Origin: Lysobacter panacisoli
GTDB taxonomy: Bacteria; Pseudomonadota; Gammaproteobacteria; Xanthomonadales; Xanthomonadaceae
Assembly (NCBI RefSeq): GCF_009765165.1
Contig: NZ_VLNU01000001.1
Location: forward strand, 2,672,247 to 2,736,246
Length of the DNA: 64,000 nucleotides
Direction: 5' to 3'
How positions within the stretch are numbered: position 1 is the first letter of the stretch; each line of letters starts with the position of its first letter. The position numbers were made by a program, and so were the translations under genes. A model generated the notes under the pieces. That model saw only the letters and a list, made by a program, of their open reading frames with translations. It made no database searches and was not told where the DNA came from. This document shows positions 18,565-28,224 of this stretch, piece by piece.

Positions 18565-20256
18565 ATGTGTTCCATCCTCGGCATCTTCGGACTGCAACCC
18601 GGCGACGACGTCCACGCCCTGCGACGTCGCGCGCTGGAACTCTCGCAACGCCAGCGCCATCGCGGTCCCGACTGGAGCGGCGTGCACCTGGACGAAGGCG
18701 CGATCCTCGTCCATGAGCGCCTCGCCATCGTCGACCCGGCCGGCGGTTCGCAGCCGCTGCGCTCGGCGGACGGCCAACTGGTGCTCGCGGTCAACGGTGA
18801 GATCTACAACCACCGCGAACTCAAGGAGCATCTCGCCGAGCCGTACGCGTTCCAGACCGGCTCGGACTGCGAGGTCATCAACGCGCTGTATCGCCAGCAG
18901 CCCGACATCGGCGCGTGGCTCAACGCGCTCAACGGCATCTTCGCGTTTGCGCTGTGGGACCGTGAGCGCGGACGCTACGTGATCGCGCGCGATCCGATCG
19001 GCGTGTGCCCGCTGTACTGGGGCCACGATCGCGACGGCCGCCTGTGCGTCGCGTCGGAGATGAAAGCCCTGGTCGACATCTGCGCGGACGTGGCGCAGTT
19101 CCCGCCCGGTCACTACTACGACAGCGAGTCCGGCGAACTGACGCGTTACTACGTGAAGGCGTGGCGCGACTACGCCGTGACGAAGGACGTGGACGTCGGC
19201 CTGCAGGAACTGCGCGAAGCCTTCGAGCGTGCCGTGCACCGGCAGATGATGACCGACGTGCCGTACGGCGTGCTGCTCTCCGGCGGACTGGATTCGTCGC
19301 TCGTCGCCGCGGTCGCCGCGCGCTACGCGCGCAAGCGCATCGAGGACGACGACACCACCGAAGCCTGGTGGCCGCGCCTGCATTCCTTCGCGATAGGACT
19401 GGACGGTTCACCCGACCTGGCCGCGGCGGAAATCGCGGCGAAGGCGCTGGGCACCGTGCACCACGGCTTCACGTACACCTTCGAGGAAGGACTCGACGCG
19501 CTGCCGGAAGTGATCCGCCACATCGAGACGTACGACGTCACCACGATCCGTGCATCCACGCCGATGTTCCTGCTGGCGCGGCGCATCAAGGCGATGGGCG
19601 TGAAGATGGTGCTGTCGGGCGAAGGGTCCGACGAGGTGTTCGGCGGTTACCTGTACTTCCACAAGGCGCCCAATGCCGTGGAGTTCCATGAAGAAACCGT
19701 GCGCAAGCTCGATGCGCTGTACAACTACGATTGCCTGCGCGCCAACAAGTCGATGATGGCCTGGGGCGTGGAGCCGCGCGTGCCCTTCCTGGACGTGGAA
19801 TTCCTCGACGTCGCCATGCGCATGGACGCGAAGCACAAGATGGCCGGCACCGGCGCGGACGGGAAGCGGCGCATCGAGAAGGCGATCCTGCGCGAGGCAT
19901 TCGAAGGCTACCTGCCGGATTCGATCCTGTGGCGTCAGAAGGAACAGTTCAGCGATGGCGTCGGTTACGGCTGGATCGACGGACTGAAGGCGCATGCGCA
20001 GGTCGAAGTCAGCGATCGCGTGTTCGCCGCCGCGGCCAGCCGTTTTCCGGTCAACCCGCCGCAGACCAAGGAGGCCTACCTGTACCGGCACATCTTCGAG
20101 CAGTTCTTCCCCAGTTCGGCCGCGGCGGAAACCGTGCCAGGAGGCAAGTCGATCGCCTGTTCCTCGCCGGCCGCGATCGCGTGGGACGCGGCGTTCGCGA
20201 GCATGGCCGATCCGTCGGGACGCGCGGTCGCGGGGGTGCACCAGTCGGCGTTGTGA
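18565..20256 (+). CDS. asnB: Asparagine synthetase B (glutamine-hydrolysing)
   Basis: 563 residues starting MCSILGIF, so Cys2 becomes the N-terminal nucleophile of the class II glutaminase domain (about 1-200, RHRGPDWSG, NGEIYNH, GSDCEVI). The synthetase domain has the PP-loop LSGGLDSSL at about residue 236 and SGEGSDEVFGGY at about 352. It converts aspartate, glutamine and ATP to asparagine. AGGAG ribosome site nine bases before the ATG. Length and start match the E. coli AsnB branch. Expression is probably set by the upstream Asn-codon leader and attenuator. Confidence 0.96.
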   Translation: MCSILGIFGLQPGDDVHALRRRALELSQRQRHRGPDWSGVHLDEGAILVHERLAIVDPAGGSQPLRSADGQLVLAVNGEIYNHRELKEHLAEPYAFQTGSDCEVINALYRQQPDIGAWLNALNGIFAFALWDRERGRYVIARDPIGVCPLYWGHDRDGRLCVASEMKALVDICADVAQFPPGHYYDSESGELTRYYVKAWRDYAVTKDVDVGLQELREAFERAVHRQMMTDVPYGVLLSGGLDSSLVAAVAARYARKRIEDDDTTEAWWPRLHSFAIGLDGSPDLAAAEIAAKALGTVHHGFTYTFEEGLDALPEVIRHIETYDVTTIRASTPMFLLARRIKAMGVKMVLSGEGSDEVFGGYLYFHKAPNAVEFHEETVRKLDALYNYDCLRANKSMMAWGVEPRVPFLDVEFLDVAMRMDAKHKMAGTGADGKRRIEKAILREAFEGYLPDSILWRQKEQFSDGVGYGWIDGLKAHAQVEVSDRVFAAAASRFPVNPPQTKEAYLYRHIFEQFFPSSAAAETVPGGKSIACSSPAAIAWDAAFASMADPSGRAVAGVHQSAL

Positions 20257-20367
20257 AGCCGGCGTCACGATCCGCGCGGATGCGATTGATTCCGATTGAA
20301 ACATCGCCCGCGCGGATCGGGCACGCTATGCGCCTCACGGCACGTGTGTTTCCACGAGGACTCCCCC

Positions 20368-20853
20368 ATGAAAGGCCATCCCGAGGTCGTCGACTATCTC
20401 AAGCAGCTGCTGCGCGGCGAGCTGGCCGCGCGCGACCAGTACTTCATCCATTCCCGCCGTTACGAGGACATGGGGCTGCTGTCGCTGTACGAGCGGATCG
20501 ACCATGAAATGCAGGAGGAGACCGAGCACGCCGATGCGCTGCTGCGCCGCATCCTCTTCCTCGAAGGCGATCCGGACATGGTGCCCGATGCCTTCGTGGC
20601 CGGCCGCACCGTCGAAGAGATGCTGCAGCGCGACCTGGAAGTCGAGTACCACGTGCGCGCCGCGCTCGCCAAGGGCGTCGCGCTGTGCGAGCAGCACGGC
20701 GATTTCGTCAGTCGCGAGATCCTGCGCGTCCAGTTGCAGGACACCGAGGAAGACCATGCGCACTGGCTGGAACAGCAGCTCGGGCTGATCCGTCGCCTCG
20801 GCATCGAGAACTACCTGACCGCACGCCTGGCGCAGAAGAAGTCGGAAGAGTGA
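20368..20853 (+). CDS. bfr: Bacterioferritin-type ferritin, haem Met replaced
   Basis: 161 residues, the bacterioferritin length, starting [26 protein letters not shown]. Ferroxidase ligands align with E. coli Bfr: Glu18, Glu51, His54 (EETEHAD), Glu94 (DLEVEY), Glu127 and His130 (TEEDHAHW). At the haem-ligand position Met52, however, this protein has Thr (E-T-E-H instead of E-M-K-H), so haem bridging between subunits may be absent, as in the FtnA-type partner subunits of pseudomonads. It stores iron as a 24-mer. ATG 20368 is chosen on homology. Confidence 0.93.
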   Translation: MKGHPEVVDYLKQLLRGELAARDQYFIHSRRYEDMGLLSLYERIDHEMQEETEHADALLRRILFLEGDPDMVPDAFVAGRTVEEMLQRDLEVEYHVRAALAKGVALCEQHGDFVSREILRVQLQDTEEDHAHWLEQQLGLIRRLGIENYLTARLAQKKSEE

Positions 20854-20886
20854 CGGCGCGGGCGGATGCGTTCCGCCCGGCTTCGT

Positions 20887-21546
20887 TCAATCCCTGCGCT
20901 GCAGACGGTAGACCACGGTGTCGAGCGCGGTCACGCCTTCCTCGGCGAACTTCGGTTGCTGTTCGAGGATGGCGCGGCGTTCCAGCGTGGTGACGTTCCA
21001 GTCGCGCGCGTAGAGCGAACGCACTTCGTCCTCGATCACGCTGAAGGGCGGGCCGTCCTTCTCATGCTGCGGATACTCCAGCGTGATCAGCAACCCGCAA
21101 CAGCCGGACGGCAGGCGTGCATGGAGCTCGTGCACGTAACGCTCGCGCAGCGCGGGCGGCAGCGCGATCAGTGCCGCGCGATCGAACACTGCGCTGCAAT
21201 CGGCCAGCGCCGCCGCGTCCAGGGCGAACGCATCGCCGCACACGAGTTCGACGTTGCCGGCCTCGTAATGCGTTCCGTAGCGCGATTCGCGCACGGCGGG
21301 CGTGAGGCCGTGTTCTTCGAAGAACGCCTCCACGGCGATCCTCGACAGCTCCACGCCCAGCACGCGATAACCCTGCGACGCGAACCACGCCATGTCGCGG
21401 GTCTTCCCCGCGAGCGGCACGAACACGCGCGCGCCCGTCGGTACCTGCAGCGACGACCAATGCTTGAGCATCAGCGGCGTCGGCTGGTCCTGGTGGAAAC
21501 CGATCTGGTTGTCCTGCCAGCGCTGGTGCCAGAAGTCCGGCTGCAT
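20887..21546 (-). CDS. tpm: Thiopurine S-methyltransferase
   Basis: 219 residues, the family length. MQPDFWHQRWQDNQIGFHQ at the N-terminus and RVFVPLAGKTRDMAWFASQGYRVLGVELS (SAM-binding loop) identify the bacterial TPMT family; FDRAALIALPPALRERY is also typical. It transfers methyl groups from SAM to thiols and has been linked to selenium/tellurium methylation in bacteria. It lies four bases after the parC stop on the same strand, so co-transcription is likely. Confidence 0.95.
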   Translation of the reverse strand: MQPDFWHQRWQDNQIGFHQDQPTPLMLKHWSSLQVPTGARVFVPLAGKTRDMAWFASQGYRVLGVELSRIAVEAFFEEHGLTPAVRESRYGTHYEAGNVELVCGDAFALDAAALADCSAVFDRAALIALPPALRERYVHELHARLPSGCCGLLITLEYPQHEKDGPPFSVIEDEVRSLYARDWNVTTLERRAILEQQPKFAEEGVTALDTVVYRLQRRD

Positions 21547-21550
21547 CGGC

Positions 21551-23794
21551 TTACTCGACCGCCAGGCCTTCGACCTTTTGCCAACCTCGCGGCAGCAGCC
21601 CGCCGCGCGTCGCGCGGGCGCCGAGGTACTCGTCCAGGTCCTTGAACGACAGCGACATCGTGCGCGCGCCGGACTTCACCACCAGCGTGCCGCCGGGCGC
21701 GACGACCGCGACCGCGACCACGCGCTCGGTGCCGAGCTTCGCCTTCGGGATGTCGATGAGCTTGTTGCCCTTGCCCTTGTCGAGTTCCGGCAGTTCGCCG
21801 ACCGGGAACGCGAGCAGATGGCCGACGTTGGTCACCACCGCGATGCGATCCTGGCCGACGTCGCCCACCGGCGCCGGCTGCACGACCTTCGCGCCCGGCG
21901 TCAGCGACAGCATCGCCTTGCCGGCCTTGTTGCGGCCGGTGAGGTTCTCGAAGCGGGTGACGAAGCCATAGCCGTGGCTGGACGCGAGCACGAAGCGCGT
22001 GTCGTTGTCGCCGCTGGCCAGCGCCTGGAACGACGCGCCCGGCGCCGGCGAGAAGCGGCCGGTCAGCGGTTCGCCGTTGCCGCGCGCCGACGGCAGCGAG
22101 TGCACCACGGTCGAATAAGCGCGGCCGGTCGAATCGAGGAACGCGACCTGCTGCGTGCTGCGGCTCTTCGTCGCGGCGAGCAGCTCATCGCCTTCGCGGT
22201 AGCTCAACGAGGCGGCGTCGATGTCGTGACCCTTGGCCGCGCGCACCCAGCCCTTCTCGCTGATCACCACCGTCATCGGTTCGCTCGCGACCAGTTCGGT
22301 TTCGGACAGCGCCTGCGCCGCGCCGCGCGAGACCAGCGGCGAACGGCGCGCGTCGCCGAACTTCTTGGCGTCGGCGATCAGCTCGTCCTTGACCAGCTTC
22401 TTCAGCTTGGCCTTGCTGTCGAGCGTGGCGACGATGCGCTCGCGTTCGGCGAGCAGTTCGTCCTGCTCGCCGCGGATCTTCATTTCTTCCAGACGCGCGA
22501 GCTGGCGCAGGCGCGTCTCGAGGATGTAGTCGGTCTGGTCCTCGGTGAGCTTGAAGCGCTTCATCAGCACCGGTGCGGGTTCGTCCTCGGTGCGGATGAT
22601 GCGGATCACTTCATCCAGGTTGAGGAATGCGACTAGCAGACCTTCCAACAGGTGCAGGCGGCGCTCGACCTTTTCCAGGCGATGCCGCAGGCGGCGCGTC
22701 ACCGTTTCGGAGCGGAACGCCAGCCACTCGCTGAGCAGCGTCTTGAGACCCTTCACCTGCGGACGACCGTCCGCGCCGATCACGTTGAAGTTGACGCGGA
22801 AACTCTTCTCCATGTCGGTCGTGGCGAAGAGGTGGCCCATCAGCTGTTCGGCATCGACGCGGTTGCTGCGCGGCACCAGCACGATGCGCGTGGGATTGGC
22901 GTGGTCGGACTCGTCGCGGATGTCCTCCAGCCACGGCAGCTTCTTCGCGCGCATCTGCGTGGCGATCTGTTCGATCACCTTGCCCGGCGAGGTCTGGTAG
23001 GGAAGGGCGGTGATGACGAGGTTGCTGCCGTCCTTCTCGTAGACCGCGCGGGCGCGCACGCTGCCCAGGCCGGTCTCGTACATCTGCAGGAGGTCGGCCG
23101 CAGGCGTGATGATCTCCGCCGACGTCGGATAGTCCGGGCCGCGCACGTGTTCGCACAGGTCGCGCGTGGTCGCATCCGGATCGTCGAGCAGGCGCACGCA
23201 GGCGCTGACGACTTCGTTGAGGTTGTGCGGCGGCACGTCGGTCGCCATGCCCACCGCGATGCCGGTCGTGCCATTGAGCAGCAGGTGGGGCAGGCGCGCC
23301 GGCATCCAGCTCGGTTCGTCCAGCGTGCCGTCGAAGTTGGGAGTCCAGTCGACCGTGCCCTGGCCGAGTTCGCCCAGCAGCACTTCCGCGATCGGCGTCA
23401 GCTTGGCCTCGGTGTAGCGCATCGCCGCGAACGACTTGGGATCGTCGGTGGAGCCGAAGTTGCCCTGGCCCTCGATCAGCGGATACCGGTACGAGAACGG
23501 CTGGGCCATCAGCACCATCGCCTCGTAGCAGGCGCTGTCGCCATGCGGGTGGTACTTGCCGATGACGTCGCCGACGGTGCGCGCGGACTTCTTCGGCTTG
23601 GAGGCGGCATTGAGCCCCAGCTCGCTCATCGCATAGATGATGCGGCGCTGCACCGGCTTGAGCCCGTCGCCGAGGAACGGCAGGGCGCGGTCGAGCACGA
23701 CGTACATCGAGTAGTCGAGGTACGCGCGCTCGGCGTATTCGCGCAGCGGGATCTGTTCGAAGCCGTGGAAGGCCGGACGTACGGTGTCGTTCAT
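21551..23794 (-). CDS. parC: DNA topoisomerase IV subunit A
   Basis: 747 residues. The breakage-reunion domain has the catalytic Tyr127 in [10 protein letters not shown] and the quinolone-determining region [11 protein letters not shown] with wild-type Ser87 and Glu91 (E. coli 80 and 84). The C-terminal half is a ParC-type beta-pinwheel with imperfect repeats, shorter than in GyrA. It decatenates chromosomes with ParE, which is not in the window. It starts [32 protein letters not shown]. Confidence 0.97.
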   Translation of the reverse strand: MNDTVRPAFHGFEQIPLREYAERAYLDYSMYVVLDRALPFLGDGLKPVQRRIIYAMSELGLNAASKPKKSARTVGDVIGKYHPHGDSACYEAMVLMAQPFSYRYPLIEGQGNFGSTDDPKSFAAMRYTEAKLTPIAEVLLGELGQGTVDWTPNFDGTLDEPSWMPARLPHLLLNGTTGIAVGMATDVPPHNLNEVVSACVRLLDDPDATTRDLCEHVRGPDYPTSAEIITPAADLLQMYETGLGSVRARAVYEKDGSNLVITALPYQTSPGKVIEQIATQMRAKKLPWLEDIRDESDHANPTRIVLVPRSNRVDAEQLMGHLFATTDMEKSFRVNFNVIGADGRPQVKGLKTLLSEWLAFRSETVTRRLRHRLEKVERRLHLLEGLLVAFLNLDEVIRIIRTEDEPAPVLMKRFKLTEDQTDYILETRLRQLARLEEMKIRGEQDELLAERERIVATLDSKAKLKKLVKDELIADAKKFGDARRSPLVSRGAAQALSETELVASEPMTVVISEKGWVRAAKGHDIDAASLSYREGDELLAATKSRSTQQVAFLDSTGRAYSTVVHSLPSARGNGEPLTGRFSPAPGASFQALASGDNDTRFVLASSHGYGFVTRFENLTGRNKAGKAMLSLTPGAKVVQPAPVGDVGQDRIAVVTNVGHLLAFPVGELPELDKGKGNKLIDIPKAKLGTERVVAVAVVAPGGTLVVKSGARTMSLSFKDLDEYLGARATRGGLLPRGWQKVEGLAVE

Positions 23795-23902
23795 GGAGCG
23801 TGGAGGGCCTGCGAAAGTCGTGTGTCGATTCTGGGTGAATCGATTCTCAGCGGCTGATTCTAGCGGCGGCGCTGGCGCAGGAGCCGTGCATGCCGCACGG
23901 AC

Positions 23903-24319
23903 TCAGCGGTGCAGTTCGCCGGCGGCCTCGGGCTGGTAGCGGACCGACAGCACGCGCAGGCGGATGACGCGCCCACCCGGACCCGGCCACTCGATGCTCG
24001 CGCCCACGCGCAGGCCCAGCAGCGCGCTGCCGACCGGGGCGAAGATCGACACCTTGTCGTGGCTGCCGTCGGCATCGCGCGGGAAGACCAGGGTGATCTC
24101 GTGCTCCTCGCCGCTGGTTTCGTCGAGGAAGCGCGCGGTCGAATTCATGGTGATCACGTCGGGCGGCATCTGCGCCGGCTCGACGATTTCCGCGCGCTCC
24201 AACTCGGCCTCCAGCGCGGAGGTGTCGATGCCCTGCGCGATGGGCTGTTCGAGCAGCGATTCGATGCGCTCCACGTCAAGGCGCGAGAGCAGAAGGGGCG
24301 GGGTGGTCGGAACGGACAT
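23903..24319 (-). CDS. rnk: Nucleoside diphosphate kinase regulator, GreA/GreB-like
   Basis: 138 residues, matching E. coli Rnk (136). An N-terminal short coiled-coil (LLLSRLDVERIESLLEQ) is followed by the GreA C-terminal FKBP-like domain (VSIFAPVGSALLGLRVGASIEWPGPGG). Rnk proteins bind RNA polymerase at the secondary channel without Gre-type cleavage activity. ATG 24319 has a GGAG site; an upstream TTG in frame is less likely. Confidence 0.92.
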   Translation of the reverse strand: MSVPTTPPLLLSRLDVERIESLLEQPIAQGIDTSALEAELERAEIVEPAQMPPDVITMNSTARFLDETSGEEHEITLVFPRDADGSHDKVSIFAPVGSALLGLRVGASIEWPGPGGRVIRLRVLSVRYQPEAAGELHR

Positions 24320-24519
24320 ACCTGTCTCCAAAGCAGTGCGGGCGACGCACCCGGGTGCGTCGCCCGCAGATCAGTGTTGTCCAACGAACATAGCCCCGAA
24401 CGCCGGACGCATCAACCCGGACGCCTGCGACAATGAGACAGGACCGGGGCTTGCGTTTCATCGGCGGTCAGGGTGGGCGTGCCGCGTCGGGCCGGATGAA
24501 AATTTTCTGTCACGGGGCG

Positions 24520-24548
24520 TTGACAACGCGTCCCTCGCACCGCAACAT
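24520..24548 (+). promoter_or_regulatory. Promoter of tRNA-Leu
   Basis: A perfect TTGACA (24520-24525) is followed after 17 bases by CAACAT (24543-24548), a weak -10. It lies 35 bases before the tRNA. Confidence 0.6.
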
Positions 24549-24582
24549 ACGCGGCCTCGCACGGCGCAAACCGGACGAGAAT

Positions 24583-24667
<85 letters not shown>

Positions 24668-24710
24668 ACACAAAGTTTCCGGAAATCGCACGACGACCGG
24701 AAAATCCAGA

Positions 24711-24734
24711 AGCCCCGCACTGCGGGGTTTTTTG
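24711..24734 (+). terminator. Terminator after tRNA-Leu
   Basis: CCCCG and CGGGG arms around CACTG, followed by six T. It begins about 45 bases after the tRNA. Confidence 0.85.
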
Positions 24735-24772
24735 TTGCCTGCGCTCCGGGAGATCCCGGTCGAGGCCGCTGT

Positions 24773-25240
24773 TCAGCCGGCCGGGCGATCCGGGCCGCGG
24801 GGCTCCACGCCCGATACCGTGCCATCCTCGCGCAGGTGCACGACCATCACCCGGGAATCCTGCAGCGCGCTGCCGTCGGTCCGGGAAAGGCCGAGAGCGT
24901 CCGCCTGGACCGCGGGCTCCAGCGGGTCCGGCTGCGACAGGGCCTCCCTCGTGTCGATCAGGCGCCGCCAGCGCACCAGCGCAAATGCCGCAAGCCATCC
25001 GACCAGCAGCAGCACCACTCCCATGAACGGAGCCAGGTCGCGCAGGATCTTGCCGGCCGGCCACGGTGGGACGGGGTGTTCGATGCCGAACCGGTCGAGC
25101 ACCCAGTAGCCCCCCGCGGTCATCATGTCGCGCAACAGGTACAGCAGTACCAGCCATGCCAGCAGAGTGAGCACGAAGTCGCGCAACCGCATCCACATCG
25201 GCAGGCGCGCGTTCTCGATGATGGGCGGCCATTTCATCAT
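24773..25240 (-). CDS. pgaD: PgaD-like membrane protein of PNAG synthesis
   Basis: 155 residues with two membrane helices (FVLTLLAWLVLLYLLRDMM at about 22-40 and FMGVVLLLVGWLAAFALVRW at about 73-92) and a cytoplasmic tail. Small size, two helices and place after pgaC match PgaD, which assists the PgaC synthase and with it senses cyclic-di-GMP in E. coli. The start overlaps the pgaC stop by one base (TGATG). Sequence likeness is weak, so the call leans on context. Confidence 0.8.
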   Translation of the reverse strand: MMKWPPIIENARLPMWMRLRDFVLTLLAWLVLLYLLRDMMTAGGYWVLDRFGIEHPVPPWPAGKILRDLAPFMGVVLLLVGWLAAFALVRWRRLIDTREALSQPDPLEPAVQADALGLSRTDGSALQDSRVMVVHLREDGTVSGVEPRGPDRPAG

Positions 25241-26490
25241 CAGCGGAAGCCCCGGTCCGGACTGGTCCAGCGCCCTTTATCCCCGCGCATCAATGCCAGC
25301 GGCAAGCCGACCACCGCTGTCGCCGCCTGCAGGGTCCAGAACACGAGTGGGTACCACACCACCCAGAACAGCGCGCGCATCATGCCGTACTCGTAACGAC
25401 GGTCGAGTGCGACGGCAACCAGCGCCTGCAGAAGGTAGTAGAACGCCAGCACCATCCCGAACTGGCCCGGCAGGAAGCCGATGCCGCGCAGTCCCATGAA
25501 CCGGCCCACGTTCCACGTATCGACCAGGCCGAGCGCGATCACCAGCAGCATTGCGTAGGCCCACATCACCGACACCAGCCAGTTGAGCCACAGCGGCCAC
25601 ATGCGCGCGCCGTGCCCGCGCAACAGTTGCGGCGTGGCACGCAGCGCGACGCCGGCACCGCCTTCGGCCCAGCGCAGGCGCTGTCGCCACAGGCCACGGA
25701 CGGTTTCCGGCGTCAGGATCCATGCCAGCGCCTTCGGCTCGAACGCCATCTGCCAGCCCGTCATCTGCAGGCGCCAGCTGATGTCGACATCCTCGGTAAC
25801 GGTGTGGGGCGACCACCAGCCGGCATCGTGCAGGGCGCGCTTGCGATACGCACTGATTGCGCCCGATGCGGTGAACAGCGAGCCGTAAATCCTCTGCGCA
25901 CGTTTGATCAGGCCGACGATCGCGGAGAACTCACCGACCTGCAGCCGGCCGACCAGCGTGCTCCGGTTGCGAATGCGCGGATTTCCGGTCACGCCACCGA
26001 TGCGCGGATCGTTCTGGAAACGCCGCACGACCCAGGTGATGGCATGCGGATCGAGGAGGGTGTCGCCGTCGATGCAGAGCAGCAATTCGCTCCGGGCGGT
26101 CGTAGCGCCGAAGTTCAGCGCCGCGCCCTTGCCGCGGTTGCGATCCAGGTGCACCACGCGCAGGCGGGGGTAGCGCGTGGCAAGCTCATCCAAAAGAGCA
26201 CTGCTGCCGTCCGTGGAGCCATCGTCGATCGCGATGATCTCGAAATCCGGATACGTCGATGCATCCAGTGCGGCCAGGGTTTCCGCGATCTGCTGCGCTT
26301 CATTGTGGCAGGGCACCAGGACCGAGACCGGCGGATGCTGCGCCAGAGGCGGCGGCATGTCGAAGCGCGGTTCCTTGCGCTCGCGCAGCAGGTGGAAGAG
26401 AACGCCGCCAATCATCCAGTACCACGCCATCGCGTACGGATAGCCGAAGCAGAGCAATTCGAGCCATACGCGGAGTGAACTCCAGTTCAT
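25240..26490 (-). CDS. pgaC: Poly-beta-1,6-N-acetylglucosamine synthase
   Basis: 416 residues of processive family-2 glycosyltransferase. The catalytic motifs are visible: VLVPCHNEAQQIAETL, DDGSTDGS, CIDGDTLL, TEDVDIS and the Q-x-x-R-W product motif in RQRLRWAEGG. Membrane helices flank the domain at the N-terminus (about 8-33) and C-terminus (about 300-400). It polymerises UDP-GlcNAc into the biofilm polymer PNAG. ATG 26490 overlaps the pgaB stop by four bases. Xanthomonads carry this locus as xagABC or hmsHFRS. Confidence 0.95.
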   Translation of the reverse strand: MNWSSLRVWLELLCFGYPYAMAWYWMIGGVLFHLLRERKEPRFDMPPPLAQHPPVSVLVPCHNEAQQIAETLAALDASTYPDFEIIAIDDGSTDGSSALLDELATRYPRLRVVHLDRNRGKGAALNFGATTARSELLLCIDGDTLLDPHAITWVVRRFQNDPRIGGVTGNPRIRNRSTLVGRLQVGEFSAIVGLIKRAQRIYGSLFTASGAISAYRKRALHDAGWWSPHTVTEDVDISWRLQMTGWQMAFEPKALAWILTPETVRGLWRQRLRWAEGGAGVALRATPQLLRGHGARMWPLWLNWLVSVMWAYAMLLVIALGLVDTWNVGRFMGLRGIGFLPGQFGMVLAFYYLLQALVAVALDRRYEYGMMRALFWVVWYPLVFWTLQAATAVVGLPLALMRGDKGRWTSPDRGFR

Positions 26491-28220
26491 GGCCCTTGCC
26501 TCCGCAGGGGAGCATCGCGCGACGAGAACGCGGGCGCGACGATCGCGGCCTTCGGAGTATCGGACAGCGGATCGTCCGGTCGCCAGCCGAACACGGTGCC
26601 GCCATCGACCTGGAACGCGCGCATGGCGCGCACCAGTGCGGCGGGATCGACGCGCGAATCCGTCGTCCACCACAGCCCTGTGCGTCGGGACAGCGGTACG
26701 TCGAGTCGCGGCGTCGCGGGCAACATCGCCGCATCGAAACCGCGCGGTACCAGCGTCAGTTCGGCCAAGCCCGACGGACGGTCCAGCGGATGCGTCGATG
26801 GCGCGAGCCAGAACAGTTCCAGACCGGATCGCGTCCGTTCGGCGATGCGGAACGCCTGCAGTGCGAATGCGTCCTCGCGACGCCACCCCGCGCTGTCACT
26901 CGCCTGGCGCCGGGCCCTCACATCCGCGGGATCGTCCTGCGCGCTCGCGGTGCTTTCGCCCAGCGCATCAACGTCTTCCAGCAGCATCGCTTCGAACGGC
27001 ACGTGTCGCGCGAGGTCCGCGTACAGCGCCAATGCGCGCTGTTCATCGCCCAATGTCCTGAGCACCGCGATATGCGGAAGACGGACCGCCACGCTGACGC
27101 CGGCACGCGCGCGCATCTGCGCGGCCAGTCGCGGCAGTACATCGTTGCGCACCGGCAGCAAGGAGGTCGGGAACCACGTGCCGTCGATGCGGCCATCGGC
27201 CGACAGCGTGGCCGCGTCGATCGCGACATGGGTCGCGCCGATCGCGACGAGTCGTTCGATCACCCGCCCGAGACGCGCGTTGCTGGCCTCGGCATCGCCA
27301 TCGAACACGCGCGCCGGATCGACTTCGACGACGCGGCGCGCAGCGGGCCACGGATCCTCGAAGCGCAGGTTGGCGACGGTGATGCCGAGAAGCGGATCGC
27401 CGGTCGGCAGGAAGCGTCCGATATCGAGCGGGTGCGCGGCATCGGCGGGAGCGGGCGAGAGCGTCAGGGCGAAGCGGAATCCACGGCTGGTCGCGACGTC
27501 GAGCGCATCCTGGTTGTAGCGGCCATAGGGCCACGCGATCGCACGCGGCGCGCGACCGAGTTCCTCGCGCATGCGTTCGCGCGATCGCACAAGGTCAGTG
27601 TCGATACGCGTGCGGAAGGCGGCGGGGCTTTCGTATCGGCCGTTCGCGAAGGCGAGATTCTGCGCGGCTGGCAGCACGTTCCCCTGGGGGTTGGCGATCA
27701 CGACGTCATGCAGCGCATGGCTGTGCGAGGCGAACTCGACCAACCCCGATGCCTGCATCTCGCGCGCCTGCGCCCAGCTGATGAAGCCCGTGCGCGGCAG
27801 GTTGCGTTCGCCGTAGCGCACCGACGCATTGGCCGGCGTGTCCATCCACGAACCGACGATCGCCGCCACGATCGGCGTGCGATACGCCAGCGCCAGCGGA
27901 TACACCCGCGCGTACAGGCTCTGCCGGCCATCGTCGACGGTGATGAGGATCGCGCGCGGTGGCAGCGGCTTCGCACCGGTGCGTGCGCGTTCGATGTCGT
28001 CCAGCGAGATCGCGGTCCAGCCGTTTCCCGCCAGCCATTCGAAGAGAGCGACGAGGCGGTCGCTGGTGATCGCGTCCTCGTCCAGTTCCGCCCGTGTGTC
28101 GACCACGTCGTGCAGCGCGATGGATACGAAGGGTTGCGATGGCTCCTGCGCCGTCGTGCGAACCGGTAGCGCGAGCAGAGTGAGGATCGACAGCGCGGCG
28201 AGGGTGGTGCGAACGTTCAC
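26487..28220 (-). CDS. pgaB: PNAG N-deacetylase/hydrolase PgaB
   Basis: 577 residues. An N-terminal polysaccharide deacetylase domain (about 35-280) has the metal Asp pair in ILITVDDGRQSLYARVYP and the His motif FASHSHALHDV; the C-terminal half is the glycoside-hydrolase-like barrel (FEDPWPAARRVVEVDPARVFD, PFEAMLLEDVDAL). It is shorter than E. coli PgaB (672). Unlike E. coli PgaB there is no lipobox Cys after the signal peptide (LLALPVRTTAQEPSQ), so it is probably soluble periplasmic. The GTG start at 28220 is inferred from the signal peptide; it follows the pgaA stop by four bases. Confidence 0.92.
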   Translation of the reverse strand: MNVRTTLAALSILTLLALPVRTTAQEPSQPFVSIALHDVVDTRAELDEDAITSDRLVALFEWLAGNGWTAISLDDIERARTGAKPLPPRAILITVDDGRQSLYARVYPLALAYRTPIVAAIVGSWMDTPANASVRYGERNLPRTGFISWAQAREMQASGLVEFASHSHALHDVVIANPQGNVLPAAQNLAFANGRYESPAAFRTRIDTDLVRSRERMREELGRAPRAIAWPYGRYNQDALDVATSRGFRFALTLSPAPADAAHPLDIGRFLPTGDPLLGITVANLRFEDPWPAARRVVEVDPARVFDGDAEASNARLGRVIERLVAIGATHVAIDAATLSADGRIDGTWFPTSLLPVRNDVLPRLAAQMRARAGVSVAVRLPHIAVLRTLGDEQRALALYADLARHVPFEAMLLEDVDALGESTASAQDDPADVRARRQASDSAGWRREDAFALQAFRIAERTRSGLELFWLAPSTHPLDRPSGLAELTLVPRGFDAAMLPATPRLDVPLSRRTGLWWTTDSRVDPAALVRAMRAFQVDGGTVFGWRPDDPLSDTPKAAIVAPAFSSRDAPLRRQGP

Positions 28221-28224
28221 GGCC

